Part shown: positions 53,063-64,000 of the stretch, piece by piece | How the letters are laid out: each line of letters opens with the position of its first letter | Numbering within the stretch: position 1 is the stretch's first letter | Assembly (NCBI GenBank): GCA_945910005.1 | Contig: OX246740.1 | Location: 51,372,526-51,436,525, forward strand | Direction: 5' to 3' | Source of the DNA: Isoperla grammatica | Taxonomy: Eukaryota > Arthropoda > Insecta > Plecoptera > Perlodidae | DNA length: 64,000 nt | Made by a program: the position numbers and the translations under genes | The notes under the pieces: model-generated | Database searches by the model: none | Seen by the model: the letters and a program-made list of their open reading frames with translations, nothing else | What the model was told of the DNA's origin: nothing

Positions 53063-53345
53063 ATAAAGTCTACCCACTCAGTAACAAGACTGATTTTCAG
53101 TGAGGGACTGTAATTTAAAGCGACTAATGCCTCTAACTTCAATGTCCAGTTAAAGTCTACTTTTCAGTTAAATAGTTTTCACCATGATAACGGCCAATAG
53201 AAATACACCAAACTGAGCTTACCTGACAGTTAAATTTACTTAACACTTTAACCATGGACATTGAAGTTAGGGGCATAAACCAACCCTGTAGGCTCCGAAC
53301 ACTATCGACGAGTGAGCGATAACCAATCAAAGATCTATTGTCCCC
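53063..53345 (+). repeat. Inverted-repeat partner 1, carrying a nested MITE
   Basis: AAGTCTACCCACTCAGTAAC...GACTAA[insert]ACCAACCCTGTAGGC...CGACGAGTGAGCGATAACCA matches, in inverted orientation, 54590-54740. The two units flank the promoter, exon 1 and intron 1 of the Ala-rich gene. The insert is the element at 53128-53275. Confidence 0.8.
53128..53275. mobile_element. 148-bp nested MITE with TAA target duplication
   Basis: Ends TGCCTCTAACTTCAATGTCC and, on the opposite strand, TGCCCCTAACTTCAATGTCC (one mismatch), flanked by TAA at 53125-53127 and 53276-53278. The paralogous unit at 54.6 kb has GACTAAACCAAC (single TAA) at the same place, a natural empty site. TAA duplication suggests a Tourist/PIF-Harbinger-type element. 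Confidence 0.85.
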
Positions 53346-53565
53346 GATGACGTAATACATATGCTACGCAGATCACAGTCTTCTTGACTTCCGCCAAGAT
53401 TCCTCCGTGTCCCATCTAACCAAACAAGTCGTGTCCAGCCGAGCTATCAAAATTACTAAAACTCGTGTACAGTCTGTGTAATTACTGACCCCGTGAAAGT
53501 AGCCGCCTATCTGGCTGGGTGTGTTCGCCTTGCCGAGTAGGGGGTGGATGTTGAGAGACCATCAG

Positions 53566-53602
53566 TATAAATACCGTGCGGATCCCTTGGAAGAGCATCA
53601 GT
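53566..53602 (+). promoter_or_regulatory. TATA box and initiator of the Ala-rich gene
   Basis: TATAAATA at 53566-53573 and TCAGT at 53598-53602 (34 bases from TATA to the start-site A). A 5' UTR of about 55 bases leads to ATG 53655. Confidence 0.6.
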
Positions 53603-53654
53603 TGGTTTGTAGTTTCATCTTAAGATCATCTTAAGCACAAGAATCAAATCTACC

Positions 53655-56600
53655 ATGAATTCCCAGCTGGTAAGTACAACTACTCTAGTTTTATCTCATG
53701 TTAATAATATATTCAACATTACGAACAAATTGGAAATTTGAAAAGTGTCTTCTTTATATTTTTGTGTGTTCGGAAATGCATTACAAATTTTGTAAAAAAA
53801 AAAGTATCTAACAAAAGCCTACCCAGTAGTGCTTTACATGAATTGCTCTAAAAAATTAAATTTATATTTCAGCGTAACATCACACAATTAAATTTGTTCT
53901 CATCTATAATACCGTTTTAACTAGGAATATTAGCTGTATGTATTTTGCAGTTATTATTTAACTTGCATATTTTCAACTGCAACACATGTTTTAATACATT
54001 TTCTTGTCGGTCGAGGATCATACGACGAAAGTTGTCATATTCTTGCAGAGTAGAACGGTCTATGTTTCAATACAATATATAAGAAGAAACGAACTGTAGT
54101 GCGTCACATTTTAATTCCGGGGAATTTTGTTCAATCTGTCTCAAACACAAAGTGTATTACGTCAAAGTTTTGACATATAGAAAACAATACAGTGATTAAA
54201 ACTGAAATATTCATACAAATCTATAGTACTTTCAATGTGTTCTCGGTTAGGAACGCAGCAATGTGTGTCAATGTAAAATATATGATTTAATTATAATCTT
54301 CATCACTTATTCACGGTGTCTCGTATGTTTGAGATTAATTTCTGCGCATAACCAAGACACACGGGTTCGAATCCCACGACTATTTTCATGGTTTCATACG
54401 GTTTTATGCCACACAATCTTTTTCGTAAACTTTATCGTGGGATATACGTGAAAACACATATTTCTTTACAACTCAACGGTGACTTCCGAGCCGTCCTAGC
54501 AACGAAGCACTCAATAAATTCAAAGTTGTTCTGAATCAGCCTTGTTGATTCTGGCATTTGTCCGCAGGTGTTCGCACTGTCCAATCACTGATTCATATGT
54601 TTCGTATTTGAAATATCGATCTTTGATTGGTTATCGCTCACTCGTCGATGGTGTTCGAAGCCTACAGAGTTGGTTTAGTCACTTTAAATCAAAGTCCCCC
54701 ACTGCAAATCAGTTTAGTTACTGAGTGGGTAGACTCTAAATGTGAATTTATTTTATTTATTTATTCGTGACAACTCAAATGTCAACACATATTTTGGGCC
54801 CCAGATGGACGATGTGACGTCACGTGAATAGACACAAACACAAACTGTTTCAGGCTTTCGTTGTGTTGTCGTGCGTGTGCCTGATGGCGGCTGAGACCTT
54901 CGGCAAAGAGGTTGCCAAGGAAGAGAAGAAGAACTCCAAGAGAGGGTTGGTGGGCCTGGGCTACGGCGCCGCCCCCTCCCCCTACTCCACCGCCTCGACG
55001 TACGCTGCCAACGCGCTTGCAGGTAACACTCACTCTCTCTGTAGTTGACAGTACTTCTTGCTTTAGTGTCCCTCATCTTTTTATCACAAGCGTAAAATTT
55101 TATTTTGCAAACATTGTCATTTTGTCTATGTTTTAAAATTTCAAACTATAAGCATAAACCCGAAAATGTAGAACTCATAATATAAATAAAACATTAAAGG
55201 CCCATCCACAATGAAAATTAACAGTGACAGTAACAGCAACAGTAAGGGTTTAACCAATCCTATTGGCTGATGTAAGCCCATTGTTTCTCATCAGTAAAGA
55301 GTATTGGTTAAAACCTTACTGTTACTGTTAATTTTCATTGTAGATTGGCCTTTAGTTATGTCTTTATGTGCACAATAGTGATAATTGATCCGTGTGAGGT
55401 TCAAGATACTCATCAATTACCATCGCTATAACATCAATTAAATATCATCATCGATTCACAGTCTAAGTCACAATAGCTGTAACCGTCATCATCATAGACC
55501 AAGCCACAGATAACGGCTTTCTGTGACCGAGCCATGCAGAGATAAGGATGGGTGTGGTCCTTGTCTTGTCAGACTATCGTTATATTCACTACATATCACC
55601 ATCGCTATCATCATCAGTGTTTAAGCCAGACATAAAGACTGGCATGGTCCTTGGCAAGCTATCACTATTTACCATCGATATCACCATCAGTGTATCACCA
55701 TTCACCATCGCTGTCACCATCAGTGTCCGAGCGAGTAAGACATAAAGACTGGCATGGTCCTTGGCAAGCTATCACTATTTACCATCGATATCACCATCAG
55801 TGTATCACCATTCACCATCGCTGTCACCATCAGTGTCCGAGCGAGTAAGAGATAAAGACTGGTGTGGTCCTTGTCAGGCTATGATGCTTTCCTCGCAGGA
55901 TACGGAGTCCCGTCTGCCTGGGCCCCCAACCCCGCCGCCTGGGCCCCCAACCCCTGGGCCCTGGAGGACCCCTCGACCGCGTGGGCCGCACAAGGCCTGG
56001 GCGGGCCCTGGTTGAGCCGCTCATACAAGTCATCCGCCCAGGCAGCCAACGAGGTCGCCGCAGCCCTCTCAGCAGCCAAGGTACGCATCTCACTCTACAC
56101 TCTACAGTAACAGCGCTCACTCTATATGCTTGCGGGTTCGATCCCCGGGCTTCCTCACTCTAAAGGCAAATCCTATAGAGTCGAGTTTAAAAAACAGCAT
56201 ATAGATTATTCATGAAAATGCATTACAAATCAAATAAAAAACACATAGCCATGCAGTAGCTCTACAAATTGCCCCAAGGGTTTTTGTCGTCGAAAGCTCA
56301 ACTTCAATTATTGGAATGACGCTGTACAAACAGCACTGTGCACTATATTGAACCTCAATTAATTAGCGTTCTCTTCTAACTTTTGGCTCCAATGAGCCGA
56401 GTGTTGATTCCTTCAGTTATTCATGGGTTATTATCAGTTACCTGATTATTTACTTATAAACTCTATTCGTGTAATGCTTTTCAAGGCCCAATAAATTGTC
56501 AAGTCTAAAAGCCTTGTAAGATGTGTGTACGAACGACGCAGCTATATTGAGCTGACCCCGTGTCTGTGTACGTGTGCACAGGAAGCGACGGCCGCCGCGG

Positions 56601-57511
56601 TGCTCGCCCAGCAGCGCGTGGCCGGGGCCAAGGAGAACCTCCTGGCTCAACAACGCATCGCAGCAGCCAAGGAGTCAGCAGCCGCAGCCGCCATCCAGAG
56701 GTGAGTCCACCCCCCCCCCCCCCCCCCCCTTTACACGTGGTCTCGGGGTAACCCAGTTAGGTCACCATTTAGTAACGTTGCATTCTTACAAAACACCCCA
56801 ACAGCTTCGACTTCATCGTCTAGTACTCTAGATTACACAACCTCTGGTTTAAACATGAACCTGTCTTGACTAAGGTCCATAGTTAAAAATACTAGACCAC
56901 CTCTTCAAACGCCCTAATGTCTAGGAACCTTCTCGTGATTTCCACCTAATCGCCTTCATTCCAGTCGAGAGTCAAAGATAAAGCAACCTCTTTTGGACTA
57001 ATACCCAACTTCCTTGACTACAGTGTCAAAACCTCTCGAGTATATGTCAGTGCCAGAGTGGACAACCTCCTCCGTAAGCCAACATCTAACGACCTTGACT
57101 TCAGTCGAGTGTCAATGCATGGAACGGTTTGTTAGAAATCCATGTTCAAATTCTCTAGAGACCAACTTCCTCCCCTGGAACGTCAAACTCAAAGTGAGGC
57201 AACCTCCCCCCTAATCCAACATTATTCGCCTTCCCTTGAGTCGGATATCAAAGTGAGGCAACCTCCTAACGTCTCACGACCTTGCCCGCAGGTCCGAGGC
57301 CGCCGCCGCCGCAGCCGCCGCCATCCAACGCTCCGAGGCCGCCGCCGCTGCCGCCGCCGCTATCCAGCGCTCTGCCGCCTCCGCTGCGCACGCGTCCGCC
57401 GCGCAGGCTGCCGCCGTCGCCGCCGCTGCCACCCCCGTACCCTCCCACGCTAGCCACGCCCACAGCTACCTCGCTGCCAAGAAGGCCGCCGAGTACGCCG
57501 CGTGGGGTTAA
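53655..57511 (+). CDS. Secreted Ala-rich structural (cuticle-like) protein, 234 aa
   Basis: Five coding exons with consensus splice sites: 53655-53669, 54854-55022, 55899-56080, 56582-56700 and 57292-57511 (stop TAA); 705 nt in frame. The signal peptide is MNSQLAFVVLSCVCLMAAETFG, split by the first intron. It is followed by a charged EVAKEEKKNSKR segment with a dibasic site, then GLVGLGYGAAPSPYS, reminiscent of KRGL.GLGYG segments in insect cuticle proteins. Exon 3 encodes repeats of AWAPNPA-type Trp/Pro motifs. Exons 4-5 encode an Ala-rich region with repeated AAAAIQRSEA units that is probably helical or coiled. The end is His/Ser-rich, then AAKKAAEYAAWG. No chitin-binding Rebers-Riddiford domain. 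Likely an extracellular matrix or cuticle component; this is inference from composition and gene layout. The frames on other strands are shadows. Confidence 0.86.
54590..54740 (-). repeat. Inverted-repeat partner 2 (empty-site copy)
   Basis: The reverse complement reads AGTCTACCCACTCAGTAACT...GACTAAACCAACTCTGTAGG...CGACGAGTGAGCGATAACCA, matching 53063-53345 without the 148-bp insert. It lies in intron 1 of the Ala-rich gene. Confidence 0.8.
55197..55352. mobile_element. MITE with TA duplication in intron 2 of the Ala-rich gene
   Basis: 156 bp, ends AAGGCCCATCCACAATGAAA and, on the other strand, AAGGCCAATCTACAATGAAA, flanked by TA (55195-55196 and 55353-55354). Inner arms carry AATTAACAGTGACAGTAAC and its partner. 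No coding capacity. Confidence 0.65.
55540..55898 (+). repeat. 110-bp tandem repeat abutting the exon-3 acceptor
   Basis: AGACATAAAGACTGGCATGG starts at 55628 and 55738, and AGAGATAAAGACTGGTGTGG at 55848: exact 110-bp period, with a more diverged relative near 55535-55580. The last unit runs directly into the acceptor CTCGCAG at 55892-55898. Internally the units contain ACCATCG/TATCACCATCAG short repeats. Confidence 0.88.
56128..56150 (+). repeat. tRNA-like B-box fragment in intron 3
   Basis: GCGGGTTCGATCCCCGGGCT is a perfect T-arm-like hairpin with a B box, but no tRNA body is visible around it. Confidence 0.25.
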
Positions 57512-58562
57512 GCGGGGGTGCGAGGGGCCGACACTCTCAGGTAATGCAGCTCAATCCGATTCAGTTTTAAAACTGATTCTATTCCAAACCATTCCAATCT
57601 GTATCAGTATATGTAGTCCAAGTTTACCTCCGTCTACTTATACTATCTACCATTCAACATCTCTCCTTTCTCGTCTTCTCTACAAGTGTTCAAAACAACT
57701 TGTGCACCCTTGTTCTATTCAGCCAGTCACAGTAATCTTCAAACAAGTCAACAACAATCAACCCTAGTAAGCAATTTTCTGATTACTATAAATAAGATCA
57801 AATTAACTCCCTATATCTTTTAACACTATGTTGCTTCAATACAATACTATATATTAATATTGTAATGAAAGTTACAGCTGCTACGTCATATAACATTCAA
57901 CAGTGAAAATATTTAACAGTTGATATAGCTGAACAACATCTTTACTTCGTGAACTTCATGATACACACCCCCTCCCCTCATCGCACTTCTAATAGTGTCT
58001 GTTTTCTCCCGTAGGTGCAACGATTGAAGACCAAAACAAGCAACACAACAGGGCCGCGCCTATAGGGAACGTTCATGTATATTTTTAACTATTTTATAGA
58101 CGTTATTTTATCCTTTAGTTTAGCTTAGCGAGTCACTCGTTCGTTCGGATCCCAATCTTGACCGGCCTCGTACTAGACAAAAACCACCCTTAACTTCTTT
58201 GGAAAACAGTGTCAGTCCAAACATTACGATAAAGTTATTTCATCAAGCACAAGAGAGGGTTGATTCTCCAGGGATAGTTGCACGGAATGTAGTGCCTTGG
58301 ATACCAATCAATGTAGACTTCCGTTCAAGATCTCTGGACAATGAAAGCCAAAGCAACCCAAACAAACCAAAGCCCTTAGAATCATCTCATTTGCACAGGA
58401 CTACACTGGACGCTGATTACGTCATCAAAACATTATTTGAATCTGGTTTTCAATATTATACTTGGCCGGTATAATCAAGAGGGTTCAGTATAAATATATT
58501 AAACAAATACATGTGCTGTATGTTGTGTCTATCTGTGTAGACGCTTGTTGATGAACAATAAA
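57512..58562 (+). other. 3' UTR of the Ala-rich gene, perhaps with an intron
   Basis: A possible donor CTCAGGTAATG at 57541 and acceptor CTCCCGTAG ending at 58015 could bound a 3' UTR intron. AATAAA at 58557-58562 is the likely poly(A) signal. A 91-codon frame beginning at a TTG (58199-58474) lies here; it has no recognisable family and no ATG at its start, so I do not call it a gene. Confidence 0.4.
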
Positions 58563-59935
58563 TACCAAGATGACAGCCACTGAACCAATGCATTTATGTT
58601 ATTCCCGTATACTTTCCTATTTCTACTCAAATATGTGACGTTCAACATCCCATTGAACACTCAAACACAACACACAGGTCTCGGTAGCTTATTTACTATA
58701 AAGGTCCGGCACCTCAACTAAAAGGCTATGGATTTGAGTTCAAGTTGGACAGTAACTTATTACTATTGATAAAAATTAGAATAACTACTTCACTGGACTC
58801 TTAGAACAGTTGTCGAGATAATTGCTTAAAATGTGTTCATATTGATTCGATCTCCCGATCAACACAACCAAGGTAGAACCAACTAATTTATTCACATATT
58901 CTGATGAATACTTAAATACTATTGCATTGTATTCGTTATTGTGCGAAACGGTGACTTTCTATGCTTCAAGTAAACCCTCTGTACCCAACAAGAAAAATGT
59001 GAATATCTCATCTTGCTAACAGGTTAATAAAAGTATTCAGATGAATAACTTAGCCATAAATTACAGCCGGGATTACTACGAAAAACTTTTATATTCATGT
59101 TTTAGTATAAGGTCAAGTCCTAAGAATACTGTTTACTTTTGTGGAATAACTTTCTTTATTATAATACCCGTCATATTAATAAATATCGCTGCAAGTGCAA
59201 CTATATACATGCACTTGTCGAGTATAGTCTGGTCGACAGGTTATTCAGGATTGTCATCAATGAAAGGTTATACAGGTCCAACGGGCACACTTTCCTATAC
59301 ATTTTGTATCACTTATATTCATGTTTGATTTTTTGCGCAAATGGCTTTAAATATTTCCAGTAAATACAAAGTGTAGGTCTATCTATTGGTGAAAATATCG
59401 TTAGGTGGGCTTTCCAGGTGGGTGGATCGCTTTTCATAGCTCTGAGGAGGTCACGTTCGACCTTCGAAGCGACTCTTGACCGCGAGGAATGCAACGATTG
59501 CATGCTTTTTAGCGGTTGCAAACATTATTCTCTCATACTTTTTTGTCATTTGTATTAACTCTGCGAAGCGAATGCAACGAGCGAGCGACCAAAGTTGAAA
59601 ATATTTATGATGACAGTTCGCTTCACTGTCGTGGCTTCTCTTGGCTTGTTTATGCGGTTCCCAGGTCTTCTCTTCTATTCGACACTAAATATGTCAAGAG
59701 ATAGCGCCACTGCTGCTACTAGAATGGTGCTAGTAGAATGGAAGCAGAATGGAAACGCTCACTTAATTAACAGCTCTGGCACTCAAGACGCTGAGAGAAG
59801 AAGGGTGCCCGCGCAATACGATGATAATACTTAGTTTTTAGACGAAACACATTATTTTACATACAAAAACAGTTTTTTGAATGGTATAGTTTCTGTCAAA
59901 AAATGTGTATATTATCACCGTATCTTCAGAGACTA

Positions 59936-60082
59936 GGTTGGAATTCATAGTCGGCCCCTACACCTAGGGGCACCCATTGTTGCTATGGATTTGTTTTGTT
60001 TATGGGAAATAACATGCAAACAATTGTTACCTTGGTAACAATGGGCGCCCCTAGGTGTAGGGGCCGACTATGAATTCCAACC
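59936..60082. mobile_element. MITE with long near-perfect arms
   Basis: 147 bp. GGTTGGAATTCATAGTCGGC at the left is mirrored at the right, and complementarity continues through CCCTACACCTAGGGGC and CCCATTGTT, about 45 bases with one mismatch. Flanked by TA (59934-59935 and 60083-60084). The inner GAATTCATAGT resembles the element at 7277-7452. Confidence 0.72.
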
Positions 60083-62089
60083 TAAGATAAATTGAGTCAG
60101 ATAACTCTCCTACCACTGTACACTACAGCAGGTGGCCTACAATTAACAATGCCATCCATTGTTGATAAGACAGGATATTCGTACGTGATCATATTGTCGT
60201 TGCTTTGAACCTAACCCTTTGATATTAACTATAGGGACACAAAGGATATACAAAGAGTGGGGACCGAACAGATTGGCATGATCCTGAAAGGGGAGGATGG
60301 GGGGGGGGGAGACGTACGACGAGACAAGACGTCGTTGCAGTATAACCGTAACCTTGCAAGCTCCTGGAAGTTGCTCCGATCTGCACCGCCCCCTCGGTTT
60401 TTGTTTGCTGTGCACACTCGAGTAGTTTTCGGGGCCCCCTTTCACTGACTTTCCGGCGCACTTTCCACCGCTGGACGGCCGTGGCAAGGTCATGGTCGAC
60501 ACCTCACGTTCCACTGGGTGCTCGGCCGTTCGTACAACGCAGATCAACTTGTTGTCCCACCCAACGTGGCTCTATATAGTCAATCACATTTAAGAAGCAA
60601 AGTGAATTTAACTTGAACTTCCAACGGCTCAAAGATGGAAGTCATCGTCATTTGTTCACGGAATGTATTTATACCCTCGATGTATTGTTTTTATTTGGAG
60701 CTTAACAATGTACTCGACAACTAGGTCATATGACGTCGGGGGGTGATTGGAGGTAAGGGTCAAGTAGGACCTAAAGGTGAGGAAACGGAAAAGGGGAGGA
60801 CTTGGACTGTATTTCGTCTGGCTTCTCTACCTCGACCTGTCCGGGTAGGGTGGCCCTACCAGAAGCATACGTTTCCGTCGGCATAGCTCTCGGGATCACC
60901 ACAGCACGCAAACCTTACACCACGATAAGGTAGCAGGCCCTGGGCACGAGTAAGCCTATTTACTTGATGTCTTGCTAATATCTACCTCGGGACAGGTTCC
61001 CATACCTAAAAGTAGCAAGTAATCACATGAATTCACTTTGATTCTCAGAGGTAACTCGACTCTTATCTACCGCCCCTTTCATGCGCTTTGCTTCGACGAA
61101 AATGAACAGATTCCCGGCGTCCTTTCATACATTCGTCATACATTCGTCATACATTCGTCTTCCGCATATAGTAGAGTGCACAGACCTCATAAGTCACGCC
61201 CGCTACATTTGGAGTTTTCAGGTAGCTTAAACACAGTCGTGAATTATCTCTTTCAAATAGATGTTATGAAAGAGAAGTACAAAATTAAATTGGTATGATT
61301 AGCACTGTGCCACGCCTGGCCTCCGTTTTCGCATTTACACTTTTGAGTGACGCGTCATTATAAAAACCACCTTATCGGGATGAGCCAAGTCTCACCACAT
61401 TATCACAGTTAATGATCTTAATTTCATTTTAATTACGAATCTACGAAGCATTGAAAAGACATAATTCCCACTTAAAAACATCTACTTACAAAACTAGAAC
61501 TAGACTCTTTCCTATTTACATTACGAAGAAACTATAACACTACATTGAAAACTAACTAAATTTCTAATTCACCAGAATGAAAACCTGTCGGAAATAATAT
61601 TAAGCATTAGAAATGAATGAGTGTTTTGCGTTAGGAAGGTTTTTAAGAAGTCATGTTTAATATATGAGACGATCTTATCTATAAAACAGTTGAATCTAGA
61701 TAAGTTCCGGTCGGCGGCGTAAGCGCGCGAAGAGCCAACAGGTATAACGATGTAAACACAGGTCGGGTGTCTCTCTATCTAAAGTGTGATCACGCACACA
61801 CGCGGCGGCCGAGTGTGTTATCTTGCTCGCTGAGCTATTTGCATAACTTGTTACGATGAAAGTCTTTCTCCGCGACCCCCGGTGGTCATCATGACAACTA
61901 CAATGATGAGAATCGGGATAGTAGTAATAAAAAAGTAAAAGTGTGTGATATAAGGATAATTAAGTAGTAAAATATAATCATTTACTGTTATCGCACACAT
62001 TCATTATGCAAGCATTTCACATACAATTGTTGAGAGTGTGCTGGGGTATGGCCTCTATGTAAATGACCTTGTTCAGAATTGATCCAAAT

Positions 62090-62310
62090 TGATCTAGAAC
62101 CCTTAGATCATGGACTGATATTAGTAACTTCGTTATTGTAAGTCCATGCTTAGATAGAGCTCATCACAGCCCTCTAGATCTTCAATGACAACAATGTACA
62201 ACAATGACAAATGCACCTTTACATAACATTTTGAAAACTAGTTGTTATTTTTGAGCATTGTTGTCATTGATCTATCAAGGACCCTAAGATAGAAATAATC
62301 ACGGCCCTCA
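62090..62310 (+). repeat. Dispersed repeat family copy 3
   Basis: Contains CTTAGATAGAGCTCATCACA, GCCCTCTAGATCTTCAATGA and CAAGGACCCTAAGATAGAAA followed by TAATCACGGCCCTCAAC, matching 11293-11400 and 23930-24075. An inverted ATTGTTGTCATTGA lies between modules, so the element may fold back. Confidence 0.6.
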
Positions 62311-63384
62311 ACTTCCTCTAGTAATAAAAATTGATATCAAAAGAGATCAAGGTTAAAATGAAAGCAGAACTCCATCATAATGCGAATAGGTTAAGTAGAT
62401 TAACGATGGGTGGTGGAAATTCCCGAAACCATACACTCTTGAATTTCAAGCTCCATAAAAACAGTCGAAATTAATTAAGTTACAGTAACTTGTTTTCTTC
62501 AAACCTACTTCTTTGCCTACGTCTTCTTCTAGTTGCGCCCCTGTTCCAAAACAACCATTCACTCAATCATGGAAATTACCCGTGACGAATGTGTACAGAA
62601 CATCTTGTGTTTGAACAAACCGACTTTCAACGCGGACGGACGGCGAAAGAATCAAACGACCTTTCTAATTGAAAACGTGGAACAATTATCATTATTATTA
62701 TAATTAATCAGAGAGCGAAGAATTCTTGACACTTGCAAGTCGTGGATTCAAGACCAGGTCAGACCATGCAGAGAAACGAGACACGGACAACAGGTGTGTT
62801 ATTAATAAGAACAAATAAGAATCATAAATTAGCAACACGTGTAGAAAAAAAATAATGTCAGCTGTCTTCAGTGAAACATTAATATACTCCAATCATAAAA
62901 AGTAAAAACAAAAATCAATATAACTTAGGGTATAAATTGTAATTTCTCTACATCAGAAACGAAGAGCTCCACAATCACGCGTACCACAAAAAGTCTTAGA
63001 TAAATCTAAAATCATATATTTAGTTGTGACTTTTAATTATTTTAAAATTGTTTGAAAAAAATCGTTTTCTCTCTACGATGACGATTGTTTTTAACAACCG
63101 TGACTATAGAATCGACACTTATCCTTCGTGATAAGATTCGTGTGGACATTTTATGCGTGGTGTAAGTGCTGATTGAACATATGGACAGATACAAAGTGCC
63201 ACTCGTGCCTTCGTCCCTCAATCCCTCAACAGCGGACACTTCTATGCTGAACGTGGTCTTCGGGAGTAGTAAACAACTACGCGACAAGTGTTCGATTTAT
63301 CTACACCTTTGGGCTGTCCCCTATGCTCTGCAGGGGTAGTGTAAAAAGTGCAAAAGGTGCACAGGTGAGAGTGTGGGAGACGGA

Positions 63385-63403
63385 GGGGGGGGGGGGGGGG
63401 GGG
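63385..63403 (+). repeat. Poly-G tract
   Basis: A run of about 19 G in an otherwise AT-rich area, one of more than a dozen G or C runs of nine or more in this window. Confidence 0.9.
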
Positions 63404-64000
63404 AATGATCTTCAATGACTGCAACGACCTATACTGAAGTCAAGGTCGACGGAACTAGAAATAGAAAGCATAACAATCGCACTCGTCTCCCTTGCCGACA
63501 GAAAACCATATAATCACATTCGAGCTAATCTTTATCCATGCAGCCCGCCTATCACTGTTATTATTGGTTTTGAATGGTAGGCGAGGAAGAAACCCATTCA
63601 AACGAATAAATTAGAGCGAAAGTACATCGAGTGGGGTCGACAAAGCCATCGCATTAGTATATCGGAAAATACTATATTATATTCTCAATTTGTTCGCCAA
63701 TTCGATATTAATAATTATTAATTTGTTAGCCTTTGTAAAAAAAATGCGAATCAACGGCTTTTGTAGATTGTTGCCGTTCATTGTGAATCCATTGTTCATT
63801 GTTTATTGTGACAACATCAGGTTCCTTTAAAAAAAATAAAAATTATTATTCATAATTATTTATAATTATACTAATAAATTATTACAGAGGTAATTTAATA
63901 GCTAATTTAATAGCCAGCTTAAAAGTACTAGCAACTGTCGAAAACGTTTCCCGGAAGACCCGGGTTCGATTCCCGGTCAGGCCGAACATGCCGGCCAAAT

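Larger units (their letters stand above)
50541..53565. other. AT-rich spacer before the Ala-rich gene
   Basis: No supported gene. Holds an antisense tRNA-like SINE at about 52640-52820 and the inverted-repeat unit with a nested MITE at 53063-53345. Confidence 0.5.
58563..64000. other. Terminal spacer with MITE and dispersed repeats
   Basis: No supported gene. It contains an inverted-repeat element at 59936-60082, a poly-G tract at 60300-60309, a possible TATATAG promoter-like site at 60573-60579 without a convincing first exon, an unrecognised GC-richer block at about 60820-60980, dispersed-repeat copy 3 at 62090-62310, a run of 19 G at 63385-63403 and a tRNA-like CGGGTTCGATTCCCGG box at about 63962-63977. 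Confidence 0.5.

Noticed and set aside
58199..58474. 91-codon frame in the 3' UTR of the Ala-rich gene
   Set aside because: Starts at TTG, no recognisable motif, and lies between the stop codon and AATAAA of that gene.
59041..59363. Overlapping membrane-like small frames
   Set aside because: AT-rich hydrophobic translations in two frames with no start context or homology; typical chance frames.
60573..60720. TATATAG followed by ATGGAAGTCATC as another cluster gene
   Set aside because: No donor after the short frame, no signal peptide and no downstream body exon could be found.
63930..63985. tRNA gene at the right edge
   Set aside because: A good T arm and B box, but the 5' part does not pair with CAGGCC and no D arm is visible.

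Overview
The window is eukaryotic and almost certainly from an insect; a hemipteran is my best guess, but nothing here proves the order. The reasons are GT/AG introns, TATA plus TCAGT/TTAGT-type start sites, many short inverted-repeat transposons, an insect-type LINE, and AT-rich spacer with a 200-N assembly gap (27633-27832). There is no prokaryotic organisation.

The coding content is a loose tandem array of plus-strand genes for secreted, low-complexity proteins. (1) A Gln/Tyr/Ala-rich gene at about 3.8-8.4 kb has three recognised coding exons and an uncertain first exon. (2) A Gln/His/Asn-rich protein of 1208 aa lies at 28.2-34.6 kb. (3) A Pro/Gln then Asp/Arg/Ser/Gly-rich protein of 722 aa lies at 45.1-49.2 kb. 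(4) An Ala-rich protein of 234 aa in five coding exons lies at 53.7-57.5 kb. A fifth, orphan first exon with its own TATA box sits at 23.5 kb; its body is not found and may be in the assembly gap. In genes 2-4 the first coding exon encodes only 4-5 residues and a phase-0 intron splits the signal peptide; genes 2 and 3 both begin MRIT. That layout is well known from insect structural cuticle-protein genes, so I infer cuticle, eggshell, silk or another extracellular coat material. No conserved enzyme or chitin-binding domain is visible in any of them.

The genes are surrounded by tandem repeats that copy their own exon ends: 72-74 bp units carrying the exon-2 splice donor of gene 1, 76 bp units carrying its stop codon, 94 bp units carrying the stop codon of gene 3, 185 bp units each with AATAAA after gene 3, and 110 bp units abutting an acceptor of gene 4. 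The coding exons are GC-rich islands in an AT-rich background.

The spacers hold a LINE with an open 1030-codon endonuclease/reverse-transcriptase frame (17.9-21.5 kb), at least eight short inverted-repeat elements (several with readable target duplications: TTA/TAA, TA, 8 bp and 12 bp), one nested insertion with its paralogous empty site in the same window, tRNA-like SINE heads, and an unusual number of poly-G/poly-C tracts. The remaining AT-rich spacer shows no supportable genes.
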